DNA of 64,000 nucleotides from contig CAVSNU010000003.1 in NCBI GenBank assembly GCA_963729445.1, forward strand, positions 930,001 through 994,000, written 5' to 3'. The stretch comes from JACCZH01 sp963729445. GTDB lineage: Bacteria > Chloroflexota > Chloroflexia > Thermomicrobiales > CFX8. The notes beneath the pieces were generated by a model that ran no database searches, was not told the origin of the DNA, and saw only the letters and a list, made by a program, of their open reading frames with translations. Made by a program: the position numbers and the translations under genes. Shown one piece after another: positions 8,057-16,655 of the stretch (position 1 is the first letter of the stretch; the number at the start of each line of letters is the position of its first letter).

Positions 8057-8527
8057 CTAACCGTCAACCTCAGACTTTGGGGTATCGAGCAGCGCAAACT
8101 CGCGCCGCCAGTCGTCGAGGTCTCGAAACTCGCGGTAGACCGATGCGAAGCGGATGTAGGCCACAGCGTCGACATCGCGCAATTTACCAAGTACCATCTC
8201 ACCGATCCAGGTACTCGGCACCTCGCTCATCCCACTTTCCAGCATCTCGGCCTCGGTCTCGCGCACGATGCGATCCACCGTCTCCACCGGCACCGGGCGC
8301 TTGGTCAGAGCGATATGCAGCTTGTCGCGCAGCTTGCGCGGGTCAAACCGCTCGCGGCGACCGTCGCGCTTGACGACGATCAGGTCGCGCTGTTCGACCG
8401 TCTCATACGTCGTGAACCGACGGGAACAGGCGGCGCATTCTCTGCGCCGCCTGATCTGTTCGCCATCTCGAATATCGCGCGAGTCCAGAACCCGCGTGTC
8501 CTGGCTCCCACAATAGGGACAACGCAC
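8057..8527 (-). CDS. nrdR: Transcriptional repressor NrdR
   Basis: 156 residues, the usual NrdR length. The N-terminal zinc ribbon has CPYC (Cys3/Cys6) and CAAC (Cys31/Cys34), with the DSRxxxDGxxIRRRRxC pattern between them and RRFTTYE after. The ATP-cone domain follows (VVKRDGRRERFDPRKL to about residue 140). NrdR senses ATP/dATP and represses ribonucleotide reductase operons through paired NrdR boxes; no nrd operon lies in this window. It sits 18 bases after ftsZ on the same strand, which couples nucleotide control to the division cluster. Confidence 0.96.
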   Translation of the reverse strand: MRCPYCGSQDTRVLDSRDIRDGEQIRRRRECAACSRRFTTYETVEQRDLIVVKRDGRRERFDPRKLRDKLHIALTKRPVPVETVDRIVRETEAEMLESGMSEVPSTWIGEMVLGKLRDVDAVAYIRFASVYREFRDLDDWRREFALLDTPKSEVDG

Positions 8528-8545
8528 CGCTACCGTCTCGCTCGT

Positions 8546-9645
8546 CTAGCGCTCGCGCAGGAACCGCAGGATTGCCGGCTCCGCCCACTCGTCGTCCGGA
8601 AGTACCGGAGTGCGTGGTGGCGCTGAGCCCTCCACGGGCTGGCGCTGCGAGCGGCGATCCGCACCGCTTCGCTGGCGGGTAGATTTGCCGCCCTGGAATC
8701 CGGTCGCGATCAGGGTGATCGTCACATCGCGGCCCAGCGACTCGTCGATGCTCGTACCGAAGATGATCTCGGAATCCTCGTCAGCCGCGTTGCGAATGAC
8801 CTCGGCTGCCTCGTTGATCTCGGTCAGCGTCAGGTCTGTACCGCCGGTGACATTGTAGAGAACGCCGGTCGCGCCATCGATGCTCATCTCCAGCAGCGGG
8901 CTCTCGATCGCGTTGCGGGCGGCATCCACGGTGCGGTTCTCGCCGGTACCGCGGCCGATGGCCATCAACGCCGAGCCCGCGTCGCGCATGATCGACTTCA
9001 CGTCGGCGAAGTCCAGGTTGATCATGCCCGGCTTGATGATGAGGTCGGAGATACCCTGAATACCCTGCCGCAGCACGTCATCCGCGATGCGGAAGGCCTC
9101 GGTGAAGGGTGTCTTGGGATCGACCAGGTGGATCAGGCGCTGGTTCGGGATCGAGATCAGCGCGTCCACATACTCTTTCAGGTTGGCGACGCTCTCGTCA
9201 GCCACGCGCCGCCTGCGGGCGCCCTCAAACTCGAACGGTCGCGTCACGACACCAACCGTCAGTGCACCGGTTTCACGCGCCATCTTGGCGATAATCGGTG
9301 AAGCGCCGCTGCCGGTGCCGCCACCCATGCCGGCCGTGATGAAGACCATATCCGCCCCGCGGATGACCTCGGTCAACGTGTCAAGGCTCTCTTCGGCGGC
9401 ACGCTCGCCGATCTCAGGCCGGCCTCCGGCCCCGAGCCCCTTGGTGAACTTATCGCCGATTCGACCGACACCGGAGCGGACGAGTTCAGGAGCGCCTGCC
9501 CGTCGGTGTTGACCACGACGAACTCCACGCCCTCAACACCGGCCTCGATCATGCGGTTAACAGCGTTACCGCCACCGCCGCCGACACCAATGACTTTGAT
9601 ACGCGCAAAGTTCGGTGAAAATTCGTCGTCATGAAGCTCGAACAT
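8546..9645 (-). CDS. ftsZ: Cell division protein FtsZ, frameshifted in this sequence
   Basis: The tubulin-like GTPase that forms the division ring. The 5' part (from the ATG at 9645, with AAGGAG six bases upstream) gives GVGGGGGNAVNRM and TDGQALLNSSAPVS. The remainder resumes in another frame as RIGDKFTKGLGAGGRPEIGE and continues through GGGTGSG, the C-terminal domain and the FtsA/ZipA-binding tail EPAILRFLRER. One base is missing near 9464; restoring it rejoins the two frames with no loss of conserved residues. No other ftsZ is present here, and a broken ftsZ should not support this division cluster, so an assembly error is the likely cause. It follows ftsA by 42 bases. Confidence 0.93.
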
Positions 9646-9687
9646 AGCTACTCCTTACGCAGACCCCGGGTGCTTCCCGTCGGTCGC

Positions 9688-11058
9688 CTACGCATCTGTG
9701 CGGGCGGGTATGAACTCACGCATCCAGTCTCGCATAAGCCGTCCCCAGTCGCGCGTTTCCACAGTGCCAACAGATTGATGCACGTCTTGATGAGGCACTG
9801 GCTCATCATGGTGCCGTGGAGCGCGGACCGGCATCCAGCCACGCTTTTCACCCTCCGCCCGCGCCGGGCGGCCACCGAACTTCTCCCGCGGCGGCTGAGC
9901 GGCCCATGCCCCCCGGCTGGCGCAATAGCGCACCAGGCCAATTGCGGCGCTCGATGACGGATCTGCGATCGGTGGGAACCCTTCGCTCGGCAGGATATCG
10001 CCCCGACGGGCCGGCAACCCAAACACGGCACTAGCCACCTCGTCGATCCCGCGCAGCTTCGACGAGCCACCAGTTACAACAATGCTGCCACTTAGGGATT
10101 GGTTATGTCCATCGATGCGCTGGGCAATCTCCTTCGCACGCTCCATGATCTGCGCCATGCGCGCGCCAGTAATTGCGCGGACGACATCTCCGGGCAGCGT
10201 GCCGTCACGCGCCTGACGCTGGATACGAGCAATTCCCCGTGGTCCCCAGTCGACCGGCACCTTGGCCGCGTCGGCGGGAGAGGACACCCCGTCCCGGATT
10301 TTGAGCCGATCGGCTACTTCCAACGGCACTTCGAGCACCACGGCGAGATCCTGGGTCAAATGATGCCCACCCATCGGGAAGCCAGTCAGGTCATGCAGCT
10401 CACCGTCGATGTAGACCGCCACATCAGTTGTAGCGCCACCAACGTCGATAAGGATGGCGCCCTGCCGGCGCTCTTCGGGAGTCAACGCTGCCTCGGCGGA
10501 GGCGACGCCGCCCGGAACAAATGCGTGGACGCGGGTGCTTGCGCTACTCGCCGCTTCGCGAATGCCCTCAACGAGCTCAGACGTCACCGCAAAATCACGG
10601 ATCCAGACTTCCAGGTCGGTTCCGAAACGCTCCAACGGTGCGGTCGTGGGCTCGCCGTTCACGGCGAAGCTGCGCACGACCCGGTGAATCGTCCTCAAGC
10701 CCTCCGGGTCGTCACTCTTCGCGTTCTCGATTGCCTGCTCGACTTCTCGCTGGCCAATCGCGCTCGCGCCGTCGAGCCGTACCTGACCGCGACGATCGAT
10801 TGGCGCAACCTGCGCGCCACCGACGCTAATCACGAGGTCCTGAATCGGTGCCCCGGCGAGGTGTCGTATCTCATCGAGCGCCATCTTCAGCGCCTTGGCA
10901 AGGGCCGCAGGATCGGAAATACGGCCACCCTTCACACCCGCAGAAGGCGTGCTTCCGTGGCCGAGGTACTGGATCGCTCCACTGCGGTTAAAAAGGGCGA
11001 CGGCGGAACTGAACTTTGTGGAGCCGATATCAACACCGACGATCAGCTGATCTGCCAT
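9688..11058 (-). CDS. ftsA: Cell division protein FtsA
   Basis: About 456 residues. An actin-fold ATPase that anchors FtsZ to the membrane. Visible marks are VGVDIGSTKFSSAVAL (phosphate 1), ILIDVGGATTDVAVY (phosphate 2) and IVVTGGSSKLRGIDEVA (adenosine loop). A variable linker is followed by the terminal amphipathic helix WGRLMRDWMREF that targets the membrane. I place the start at the ATG at 11058, eight bases after AGGAGG; an ATG two codons earlier is too close to the Shine-Dalgarno. It lies between ftsQ and ftsZ and has its own promoter-like region. Confidence 0.95.
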   Translation of the reverse strand: MADQLIVGVDIGSTKFSSAVALFNRSGAIQYLGHGSTPSAGVKGGRISDPAALAKALKMALDEIRHLAGAPIQDLVISVGGAQVAPIDRRGQVRLDGASAIGQREVEQAIENAKSDDPEGLRTIHRVVRSFAVNGEPTTAPLERFGTDLEVWIRDFAVTSELVEGIREAASSASTRVHAFVPGGVASAEAALTPEERRQGAILIDVGGATTDVAVYIDGELHDLTGFPMGGHHLTQDLAVVLEVPLEVADRLKIRDGVSSPADAAKVPVDWGPRGIARIQRQARDGTLPGDVVRAITGARMAQIMERAKEIAQRIDGHNQSLSGSIVVTGGSSKLRGIDEVASAVFGLPARRGDILPSEGFPPIADPSSSAAIGLVRYCASRGAWAAQPPREKFGGRPARAEGEKRGWMPVRAPRHHDEPVPHQDVHQSVGTVETRDWGRLMRDWMREFIPARTDA

Positions 11059-11165
11059 TCTCATGACCTCCTGAATGCGCTCCACCACGCGCCTATGATG
11101 TGATGGACGCAAGAATAATGCAGCTTATGTCGAGCCTCGGCACCCACTACCGACAGGCTGAGCCT

Positions 11166-11192
11166 ACTATATCACAGTGTACGTACACTGTG
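11166..11192 (-). promoter_or_regulatory. Candidate ftsA promoter with overlapping 20-bp palindromic operator
   Basis: In the ftsQ-ftsA gap, CACAGTGTACGTACACTGTG (11192-11173) is a perfect 20-bp palindrome. It runs straight into A-TATAGT (11171-11166), so the palindrome's last TG forms an extended -10 (TGnTATAGT). A protein bound here would cover the promoter spacer and -35 area. The TGTACGTAC core recurs upstream of mraZ, the LysM/M23 gene and rsmI/dnaX. Confidence 0.55.
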
Positions 11193-11195
11193 TAC

Positions 11196-11927
11196 CTACT
11201 CATAGTAAGGGCGGTCGGGCTCGCGTAAATCCAGGACTGACCAGTTGATATCGGTAGTACGAAACTCCTGGTAAACGGCCAGTTTCAGCGGGAAACGCTC
11301 TGGGTAGCCTAACCGGACGATACTCTTGTCATCCAGACGCGCGGTCAAACCGTCTCGCTCGCTCCAGGTGACGCGGTCGATCTGGGAACCTAGTGTCTCG
11401 TAGGCGGCCTGGACCGACGCGACCCGCTGGGGATCAACCGATCCACCAACCTCCAGCTCGCTCGCCTCGCTCTCGACCACCGGCAAGTCGGTGTTCCCCG
11501 CCGAGCTGGCGAGCACCTGTCCCTGAACGTCGATCAGGAATGCGTTGTTCTCGGTTTGCCAGACGATAACGGGCACCCTCTCGGTAACATGTATAACGAT
11601 CTGCGAGGGCCAGTGCGCCTCGATATCAACCTGGTGAACGTATGGCAGCGTCGCCAGCCGCCCGGCAATGAGCTCCGGCTCAACCTCGAAGATCGACTCG
11701 CCAAACGCTCCGGTGGCACTGGCAATCTCGACCGGGTCCCCTAGCCGGGCGCCGCGCACCACGATGTCGTCAACCCCATAGTCTCCCGAGAAGAGAAAGC
11801 CGTACAGCACGATGGCGCAGGCAATCGCAACCAGCAGGCTGGGCAGTCGACCGGTGCGGGTAAGCACCGCGAACCAGGAGCTTGCGCGCCGGGAGATGCC
11901 CCGCTCACCCTTCGCGGTGGAGTTCAT
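11196..11927 (-). CDS. ftsQ: Cell division protein FtsQ/DivIB
   Basis: About 243 residues from the ATG at 11927. A short basic cytoplasmic N-terminus precedes one membrane helix (LPSLLVAIACAIVLYGFLF). A POTRA domain follows (VDDIVVRGARLGDPVEIASA) and then the FtsQ beta domain (SQIVIHVTERVPVIVWQ). It is the bitopic scaffold linking FtsL/DivIC to the septal synthase. A TTG nine codons earlier is possible. The start overlaps the end of ddl, indicating translational coupling. Confidence 0.92.
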   Translation of the reverse strand: MNSTAKGERGISRRASSWFAVLTRTGRLPSLLVAIACAIVLYGFLFSGDYGVDDIVVRGARLGDPVEIASATGAFGESIFEVEPELIAGRLATLPYVHQVDIEAHWPSQIVIHVTERVPVIVWQTENNAFLIDVQGQVLASSAGNTDLPVVESEASELEVGGSVDPQRVASVQAAYETLGSQIDRVTWSERDGLTARLDDKSIVRLGYPERFPLKLAVYQEFRTTDINWSVLDLREPDRPYYE

Positions 11928-13038
11928 CGTGCCGCTCGATCGCGAAGCCGACAAGGCGATCCACGAGCTCGGGGAGCGGCACGCCGGTCGCCTCCCAGAG
12001 CATTGGGTACATACTAATGGACGTGAACCCCGGGATCGTGTTGATCTCGTTCAAGAGCACCCGATCGCCGTCACCGCCCAGGAAGAAATCGACCCGAGCC
12101 ATGCCGGCGCAATCGAGAGCACGGTAGGCACGCACCGCTAACTCGCGCACCTCGTCGGCAACCGCATCCGGGATGTCGGCCGGGATGATGATCTGAGAGC
12201 TGTCATCGACGTACTTGGCCTCGTAGTCGTAAAACTCATGTCCTGGCTTGATCTCGCCCACCACCGAGGCAATCGGCTCATCGTTGCCGAGCACCGAGAC
12301 CTCCAGCTCGCGTGCATCCGCGTTCTGCTCGATCACGATCTTGCGGTCATGCCGACCGGCCTCAGCCATCGCAGCCGGCAACCCGGTGCGGTCGCTCACC
12401 TTTGAAACACCGACGCTGGACCCGAGGCTTGACGGTTTCACGAAGCAGGGATAGCCAAGCTCGCGCTCAACATCATCCGCGACCTGCTCTGGGAAACGTG
12501 ACCACTCCTTGCGCAACACCGTCAGCCAGGGAACTTGTGGAATACCCTCCCGCGCCAGGATCTGCTTGGCGAGCGCTTTATCCATGGAGAGCGCCGACGA
12601 GGCGACGCCAGCGCCGACGTAGGGCAGGCCGGCCAGCTCGAACAAACCCTGGACGGTGCCGTCCTCACCCATCGGGCCGTGCAGCACCGGGAAAATCACG
12701 TCGATATCGCCGCTCCAGGCACCGGCTGGGACAACGCCGTGCCGCTCGTCACCGCGGGCCCGCAGCGCCAGCTCTTCAACCTCGTGAATAACGCTCCCGC
12801 GCGCGTGCGCCTCGCCATCAGTCAGGGCGAAGAGCGGCGACGAGGCCTGGAGCTGGCTCATTGGGTCGCCGTCAGTCAGCCAGATACCCTCGCGGCTGAT
12901 TCCAATCGGGACGACCTCGTGGCCGGCGGCCTCGAGCGCGCCCATGACTGTTAACGCTGAGCGCAAGGACACATCGTGTTCAGCCGAGCGGCCGCCAAAA
13001 ATCACGCCGACTCGCAGCCGGCCATTCCGGTTCGTCAT
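11905..13038 (-). CDS. ddl: D-alanine--D-alanine ligase
   Basis: 377 residues. An ATP-grasp enzyme that joins two D-alanines to form the dipeptide MurF adds to the peptidoglycan precursor. Seen: VGVIFGGRSAEHDVSLRSA at the N-terminus, VLHGPMGEDGTVQGLFELAG, the ATP-grasp strand CFVKPSSLGSSVGVSKV, and the metal-binding end ARVDFFLGG...LNEINTIPGFT. GSSVGVSK belongs to the D-Ala-D-Ala ligase side of the family. The start abuts the murB stop directly. Confidence 0.96.
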   Translation of the reverse strand: MTNRNGRLRVGVIFGGRSAEHDVSLRSALTVMGALEAAGHEVVPIGISREGIWLTDGDPMSQLQASSPLFALTDGEAHARGSVIHEVEELALRARGDERHGVVPAGAWSGDIDVIFPVLHGPMGEDGTVQGLFELAGLPYVGAGVASSALSMDKALAKQILAREGIPQVPWLTVLRKEWSRFPEQVADDVERELGYPCFVKPSSLGSSVGVSKVSDRTGLPAAMAEAGRHDRKIVIEQNADARELEVSVLGNDEPIASVVGEIKPGHEFYDYEAKYVDDSSQIIIPADIPDAVADEVRELAVRAYRALDCAGMARVDFFLGGDGDRVLLNEINTIPGFTSISMYPMLWEATGVPLPELVDRLVGFAIERHDELHREG

Positions 13039-14001
13039 CTACCATTCACCAATCCGCTCGATTTCGGGATGTAACTCGATGCCGGTCTTCTCGCGGATTG
13101 CCGTCTGGACCTTCATCATCAGACCGACGATGTCGGCGGCAGTCGCATGGTCATCGTTCACGATGAAATTCGCGTGCTTCTCGGAGACCACCGCGCCGCC
13201 GAGCCGCGTGCCCTTCAATCCCGCCTGCTCGATCACGAGACCGGAGTAGGTACCTTCCGGGTTCTTGAAGATTGAACCGGCGCAGGCGCCCGTCGGTTGG
13301 GTCGCGTGCCGGTACTCGGCGTGTTTGTCAGCCTCCAACTTCAGCGCTTCGGCGTCGCCTTTGCTGAAGCGGAAGGTAGCATCCAGGACGATCAGCTCGC
13401 GCGGGTTGCCGGCGGTCTTCAGGGTCGTGCGGCGATACTCGGGGGCGAGCCATTCGCGCGTGTGCTCGCTGACGTTGCCATTGGCATCGACAATCCGTAC
13501 CCCGACCAGACCGTCTTTCGTCTCGGTTCCATGTGCGCCGGCGTTGTTGACAACCGCGCCACCGATGTTGCCTGGTAGTCCAACGGCCCAGGTCATGCCG
13601 TGCCAGCCATGCTCAGATGCCGTGCGGCCAAACCATGAGAGTGGCGCGGAAGCCGGAACCGTGACCAGAACCTCGTCACCCTCATCCTGGACCTTCAGCT
13701 CATCCTCTGCCTGCTTGCCGGTGCGACGCACAACGAGGACGAGCCCGCGTATGCCGCGATCCGCTACCAGCATGTTCGATCCGCCCCCAAAGACCGTGAC
13801 CGGGTGTCCCGCGTCGCGTGCCCACGCGAGCGCTAGCTGGATCTCCTCAAGCGTACCGACCCTTGCCAGAAAGTCGGCCGGCCCCCCGACCCGGAAGGTG
13901 CTGTAGAGGTCGGTGCGCGCCTCGGGCTGGATCTTGATCTGGGCTGAATCATTCTCAACGACAATCGGATCGGGTCCGGCCCTTCGGGTCCGTGCACTCA
14001 C
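13039..14001 (-). CDS. murB: UDP-N-acetylenolpyruvoylglucosamine reductase
   Basis: 320 residues. This FAD enzyme uses NADPH to reduce the enolpyruvyl product of MurA to UDP-MurNAc. The FAD domain shows TVFGGGSNMLVADRGIRGLV and AVGLPGNIGGAVVNNAGAHG. The catalytic region has ATQPTGACAGSIFKNPEG, and the final Glu lies in GIELHPEIERIG. It is a type II MurB by its compact substrate domain. The GTG start overlaps the murC stop as GTGA. Confidence 0.96.
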   Translation of the reverse strand: MSARTRRAGPDPIVVENDSAQIKIQPEARTDLYSTFRVGGPADFLARVGTLEEIQLALAWARDAGHPVTVFGGGSNMLVADRGIRGLVLVVRRTGKQAEDELKVQDEGDEVLVTVPASAPLSWFGRTASEHGWHGMTWAVGLPGNIGGAVVNNAGAHGTETKDGLVGVRIVDANGNVSEHTREWLAPEYRRTTLKTAGNPRELIVLDATFRFSKGDAEALKLEADKHAEYRHATQPTGACAGSIFKNPEGTYSGLVIEQAGLKGTRLGGAVVSEKHANFIVNDDHATAADIVGLMMKVQTAIREKTGIELHPEIERIGEW

Positions 14002-15375
14002 GACGACGCTCCCATCGCGGCCAGGTCCCGAGACGTCTGATAGATGTCGCCCGCACCCATGACCAGCAGGACGTCGCCCGGCTGTGCCAGCGCCTGCGCG
14101 ATACGAGTTGCCTCAGCCGGAGAGGACGCTAGCGTCGCGACTCCGGCGCATACGCCGAGCGATGTCGCTCGACGAGACGCCAAGCGTGTTCACCTCGCGC
14201 GCCGGATAGATCTCGGCAAGCACGGCGACGTCAGCCTGGTCGAGGGCCTGGGCGAAGTCGTTTTGCAGCGCGTGGGTCCGCGTATAGGTGTGTGGCTGAA
14301 AGACCACCAGTAATCTCCGATCGGGGTAGCGGTCGCGAGTGGCGGCGATCGTCGCCGCGATCTCGGTCGGGTGGTGAGCGTAGTCGTCGATGACGGTTCG
14401 CTCCGGTGAATCGGCCAGAACCTCAAAGCGCCGCCCAACGCCGCTAAAGGCCTCAAGACCCGGAATAATCGTCAACGGATCGATCCCGAGCACTGCGGCG
14501 GACGCGAGCACGGCCAGAGCGTTACTGACATTGTGCCTACCAGGCACTGCCAGCCGCAACTCGAACATCTGTCCCGCCCGATTGCGAATCTCGGCGATTT
14601 CCGCAGTATTCCGGGTAACTTGCCAGTCGCCGGCTCCAAACCCAACGGTCACGATGTTCAGGTCAGCGCGGCCCGTGAGGCGATCGACCAGCATCCTCGC
14701 GCCTGAATCATCAGATGAAATGACAAGCGTGCCGCCCGGACGGATTCCGCCGGCGAAACGCTCGAAGGCGTCGAGGACGTGCTCCAGATCAGGGAAGATG
14801 TCGGGGTGATCGTGCTCGATGTTGGTGACAATCGCAACCGCGGGTTTCAGCCAGAGGAAGGAGTGGTCATACTCGTCAGCTTCGACGATGAAGTGCGCTC
14901 CGCTGCCGAGCCTGGCGTTCGTCCCAAGCCCGGCGACCGTTGCGCCGACCGCAAACGAAGGCTCGAGGCCGCCATGCGTAAAGGCGAACGACGCCATGCC
15001 CGACGTTGTGGACTTGCCGTGCGAGCCGGCCACTGCCAGACAGGTGGCTGGGTTGGCCAGCATCCCGAGCGCGGCGGCACGCTTGACGACTGGAATGCCG
15101 CGCGCGCGGGCAGCTGCGATCTCCGGATTGTCTTCGCGGGCCGCGGCGGTGGCGATGACGATCTCGGCCTCGCCCAGATTTGCGGCGGCATGACCGACCG
15201 TTACCTGGATACCCTCACGCAGCAGATCCTGGACGATAGGTGAATCATTCATGTCCGAGCCGGTGACCTGGTAGCCGCTGCCTTGCAGCATGCGCGCCAG
15301 ACCGCTCACCCCAACCCCACCGATGCCAACCATATGCACCCGCGCCGGCGGGAACGGCAACCGTTCGCTCACCAT
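13998..15375 (-). CDS. murC: UDP-N-acetylmuramate--L-alanine ligase, frameshifted in this sequence
   Basis: About 458 residues after correction. MurC adds L-alanine to UDP-MurNAc. N-terminal MVGIGGVGVSGLARML, the P-loop AGSHGKSTTSG, VEADEYDHSFLWL and VIDDYAHHPTEIAATI are all intact. The frame then runs to SSSDIARRMRRSRDASVLSG and stops at 14113. The expected C-terminus, AGVATLASSPAEATRIAQAL through PGDVLLVMGAGDI, continues in another frame to a TGA at 13998. One extra base around 14143-14148, in a CGCCGG tract, explains this. MurC is normally essential, so an assembly error is likely. It overlaps ftsW by seven bases. Confidence 0.94.
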
Positions 15376-16655
15376 CGTCCGGTACTCTCTGTACGCGACC
15401 CGCGCCCGAAGGCCCGTACCCCCTCAGGAACCCTTGCCGGCTCCTGACGTGGCGTTGGTTCGACCGGGGGCTCGCGATAGTCGTCATCGGCCCGTGCGGC
15501 GGCTTCCTGGGCGCTCTCGGCCACCTGACGTGTTTGTCGCGAGATATTCAGGAGAACGCCAACGGCGGTCATGCACATGATCAACGAGGACCCACCAAAC
15601 GAGATAAACGGCAACGTGATGCCGGTGAAGGGTATGGCTGCGACCACCCCGCCAATATTGAACAACGCCTGAAAGATCAGCCAGGTCGTGATCCCGACCG
15701 CAACGAGCGTGCCGAAGGCATCCGGTGCCCGCATCGCAATCCGGTATCCACGAATCGCCAGCGAGCCAAAGAGCATGAGCACGAACACGCACCCGACCAG
15801 ACCCAGCTCTTCACCGATAATCGCGAAAATCGCGTCATGATGCGGGAACGGCAACCACGAGAACTTCTGACGGCTCGCCCCGAGTCCCAGGCCGAACACC
15901 CCGCCGGAGCCAAGCGCGAGACGAGCCTGAAAGAGTTGCCAGCCCAGATTACGCAGGTCTGATTCGGGGTCGAGAAAGACCAGCAGTCGCTCGCGGCGAT
16001 AGGACGCCGACAGCGCCAGCGCCAGGAACATCATTCCACCCGCCATGAGCGACGTTGCGAACTGCACCAGGTTTGCCCCGGCCACGAAGAACATCGCCAG
16101 ACCAACTGTGGCCAGGAGGATCGCGGTCCCGAGATCGGGTTGCAGCATGATGAGACCGATCATGGTCATCATCACCACCGCGAACTGCACCATCCCATAG
16201 GAGAACGAGCGCACTTTCGCGCCTTTTCCGGAGAGCCAGCTCGCCATGTAAATCACCAGCGCGAGCTTGGCAATTTCGCTTGGCTGGAACGAAACCGGAC
16301 CTATATAGATCCACGCTTTCGCCCCATTGATCTCGGTACCCAGCCCCGGCACAAACACGAGTGCCGCTAACAGGAGCAGTATGGCGAGCATGCCCTTGCC
16401 GGCATGGTCGCGCAGCCGGTTGTAGTTCACCGCCATCGCCACGAACATCCCGACGAGACCGATGAACGTGTAGATAACCTGCCGGATCAGGTAGCTATAG
16501 GGCGTCCCGCCCTCGGCAATCGCGACTCCGAAGGACGCCGAATAGACCATGACCATGCCGAACATCACCAGCGTCATCAGCGTGGCCAGCAGCCACCAGT
16601 CCGGCTCGTGGTAGAGGGGTTTCGCCCGGGTAGGCAGCTTGCGCCAGAGTCTCAT
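15369..16655 (-). CDS. ftsW: Septal peptidoglycan polymerase FtsW
   Basis: 428 residues, SEDS family, about ten membrane helices. FtsW polymerises lipid II glycan at the septum in complex with FtsI. Family marks are VYSASFGVA in the first helix, GAKAWIYIGPVSFQPSEIAKLALVIYMA, LQPDLGTA, a large extracytoplasmic loop with WLPFPHHDAIFAIIGEELG, and GITLPFISFGGSSLIM. The C-terminal tail of about 60 residues is proline- and charge-rich and cytoplasmic. I call it FtsW rather than RodA because it lies between murD and murC in the dcw cluster. The usual next gene, murG, is missing. Confidence 0.95.
   Translation of the reverse strand: MRLWRKLPTRAKPLYHEPDWWLLATLMTLVMFGMVMVYSASFGVAIAEGGTPYSYLIRQVIYTFIGLVGMFVAMAVNYNRLRDHAGKGMLAILLLLAALVFVPGLGTEINGAKAWIYIGPVSFQPSEIAKLALVIYMASWLSGKGAKVRSFSYGMVQFAVVMMTMIGLIMLQPDLGTAILLATVGLAMFFVAGANLVQFATSLMAGGMMFLALALSASYRRERLLVFLDPESDLRNLGWQLFQARLALGSGGVFGLGLGASRQKFSWLPFPHHDAIFAIIGEELGLVGCVFVLMLFGSLAIRGYRIAMRAPDAFGTLVAVGITTWLIFQALFNIGGVVAAIPFTGITLPFISFGGSSLIMCMTAVGVLLNISRQTRQVAESAQEAAARADDDYREPPVEPTPRQEPARVPEGVRAFGRGSRTESTGRW

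Noticed and set aside
9455..9480. Programmed ribosomal frameshift in ftsZ
   Set aside because: No slippery heptamer, upstream Shine-Dalgarno stimulator or downstream pseudoknot was seen, and ftsZ is not known to use one.
14113..14118. Second possible selenocysteine at the TGA ending the longer murC frame
   Set aside because: Read-through in that frame gives no conserved residues; the expected MurC end lies in a different frame, so an indel is the explanation.
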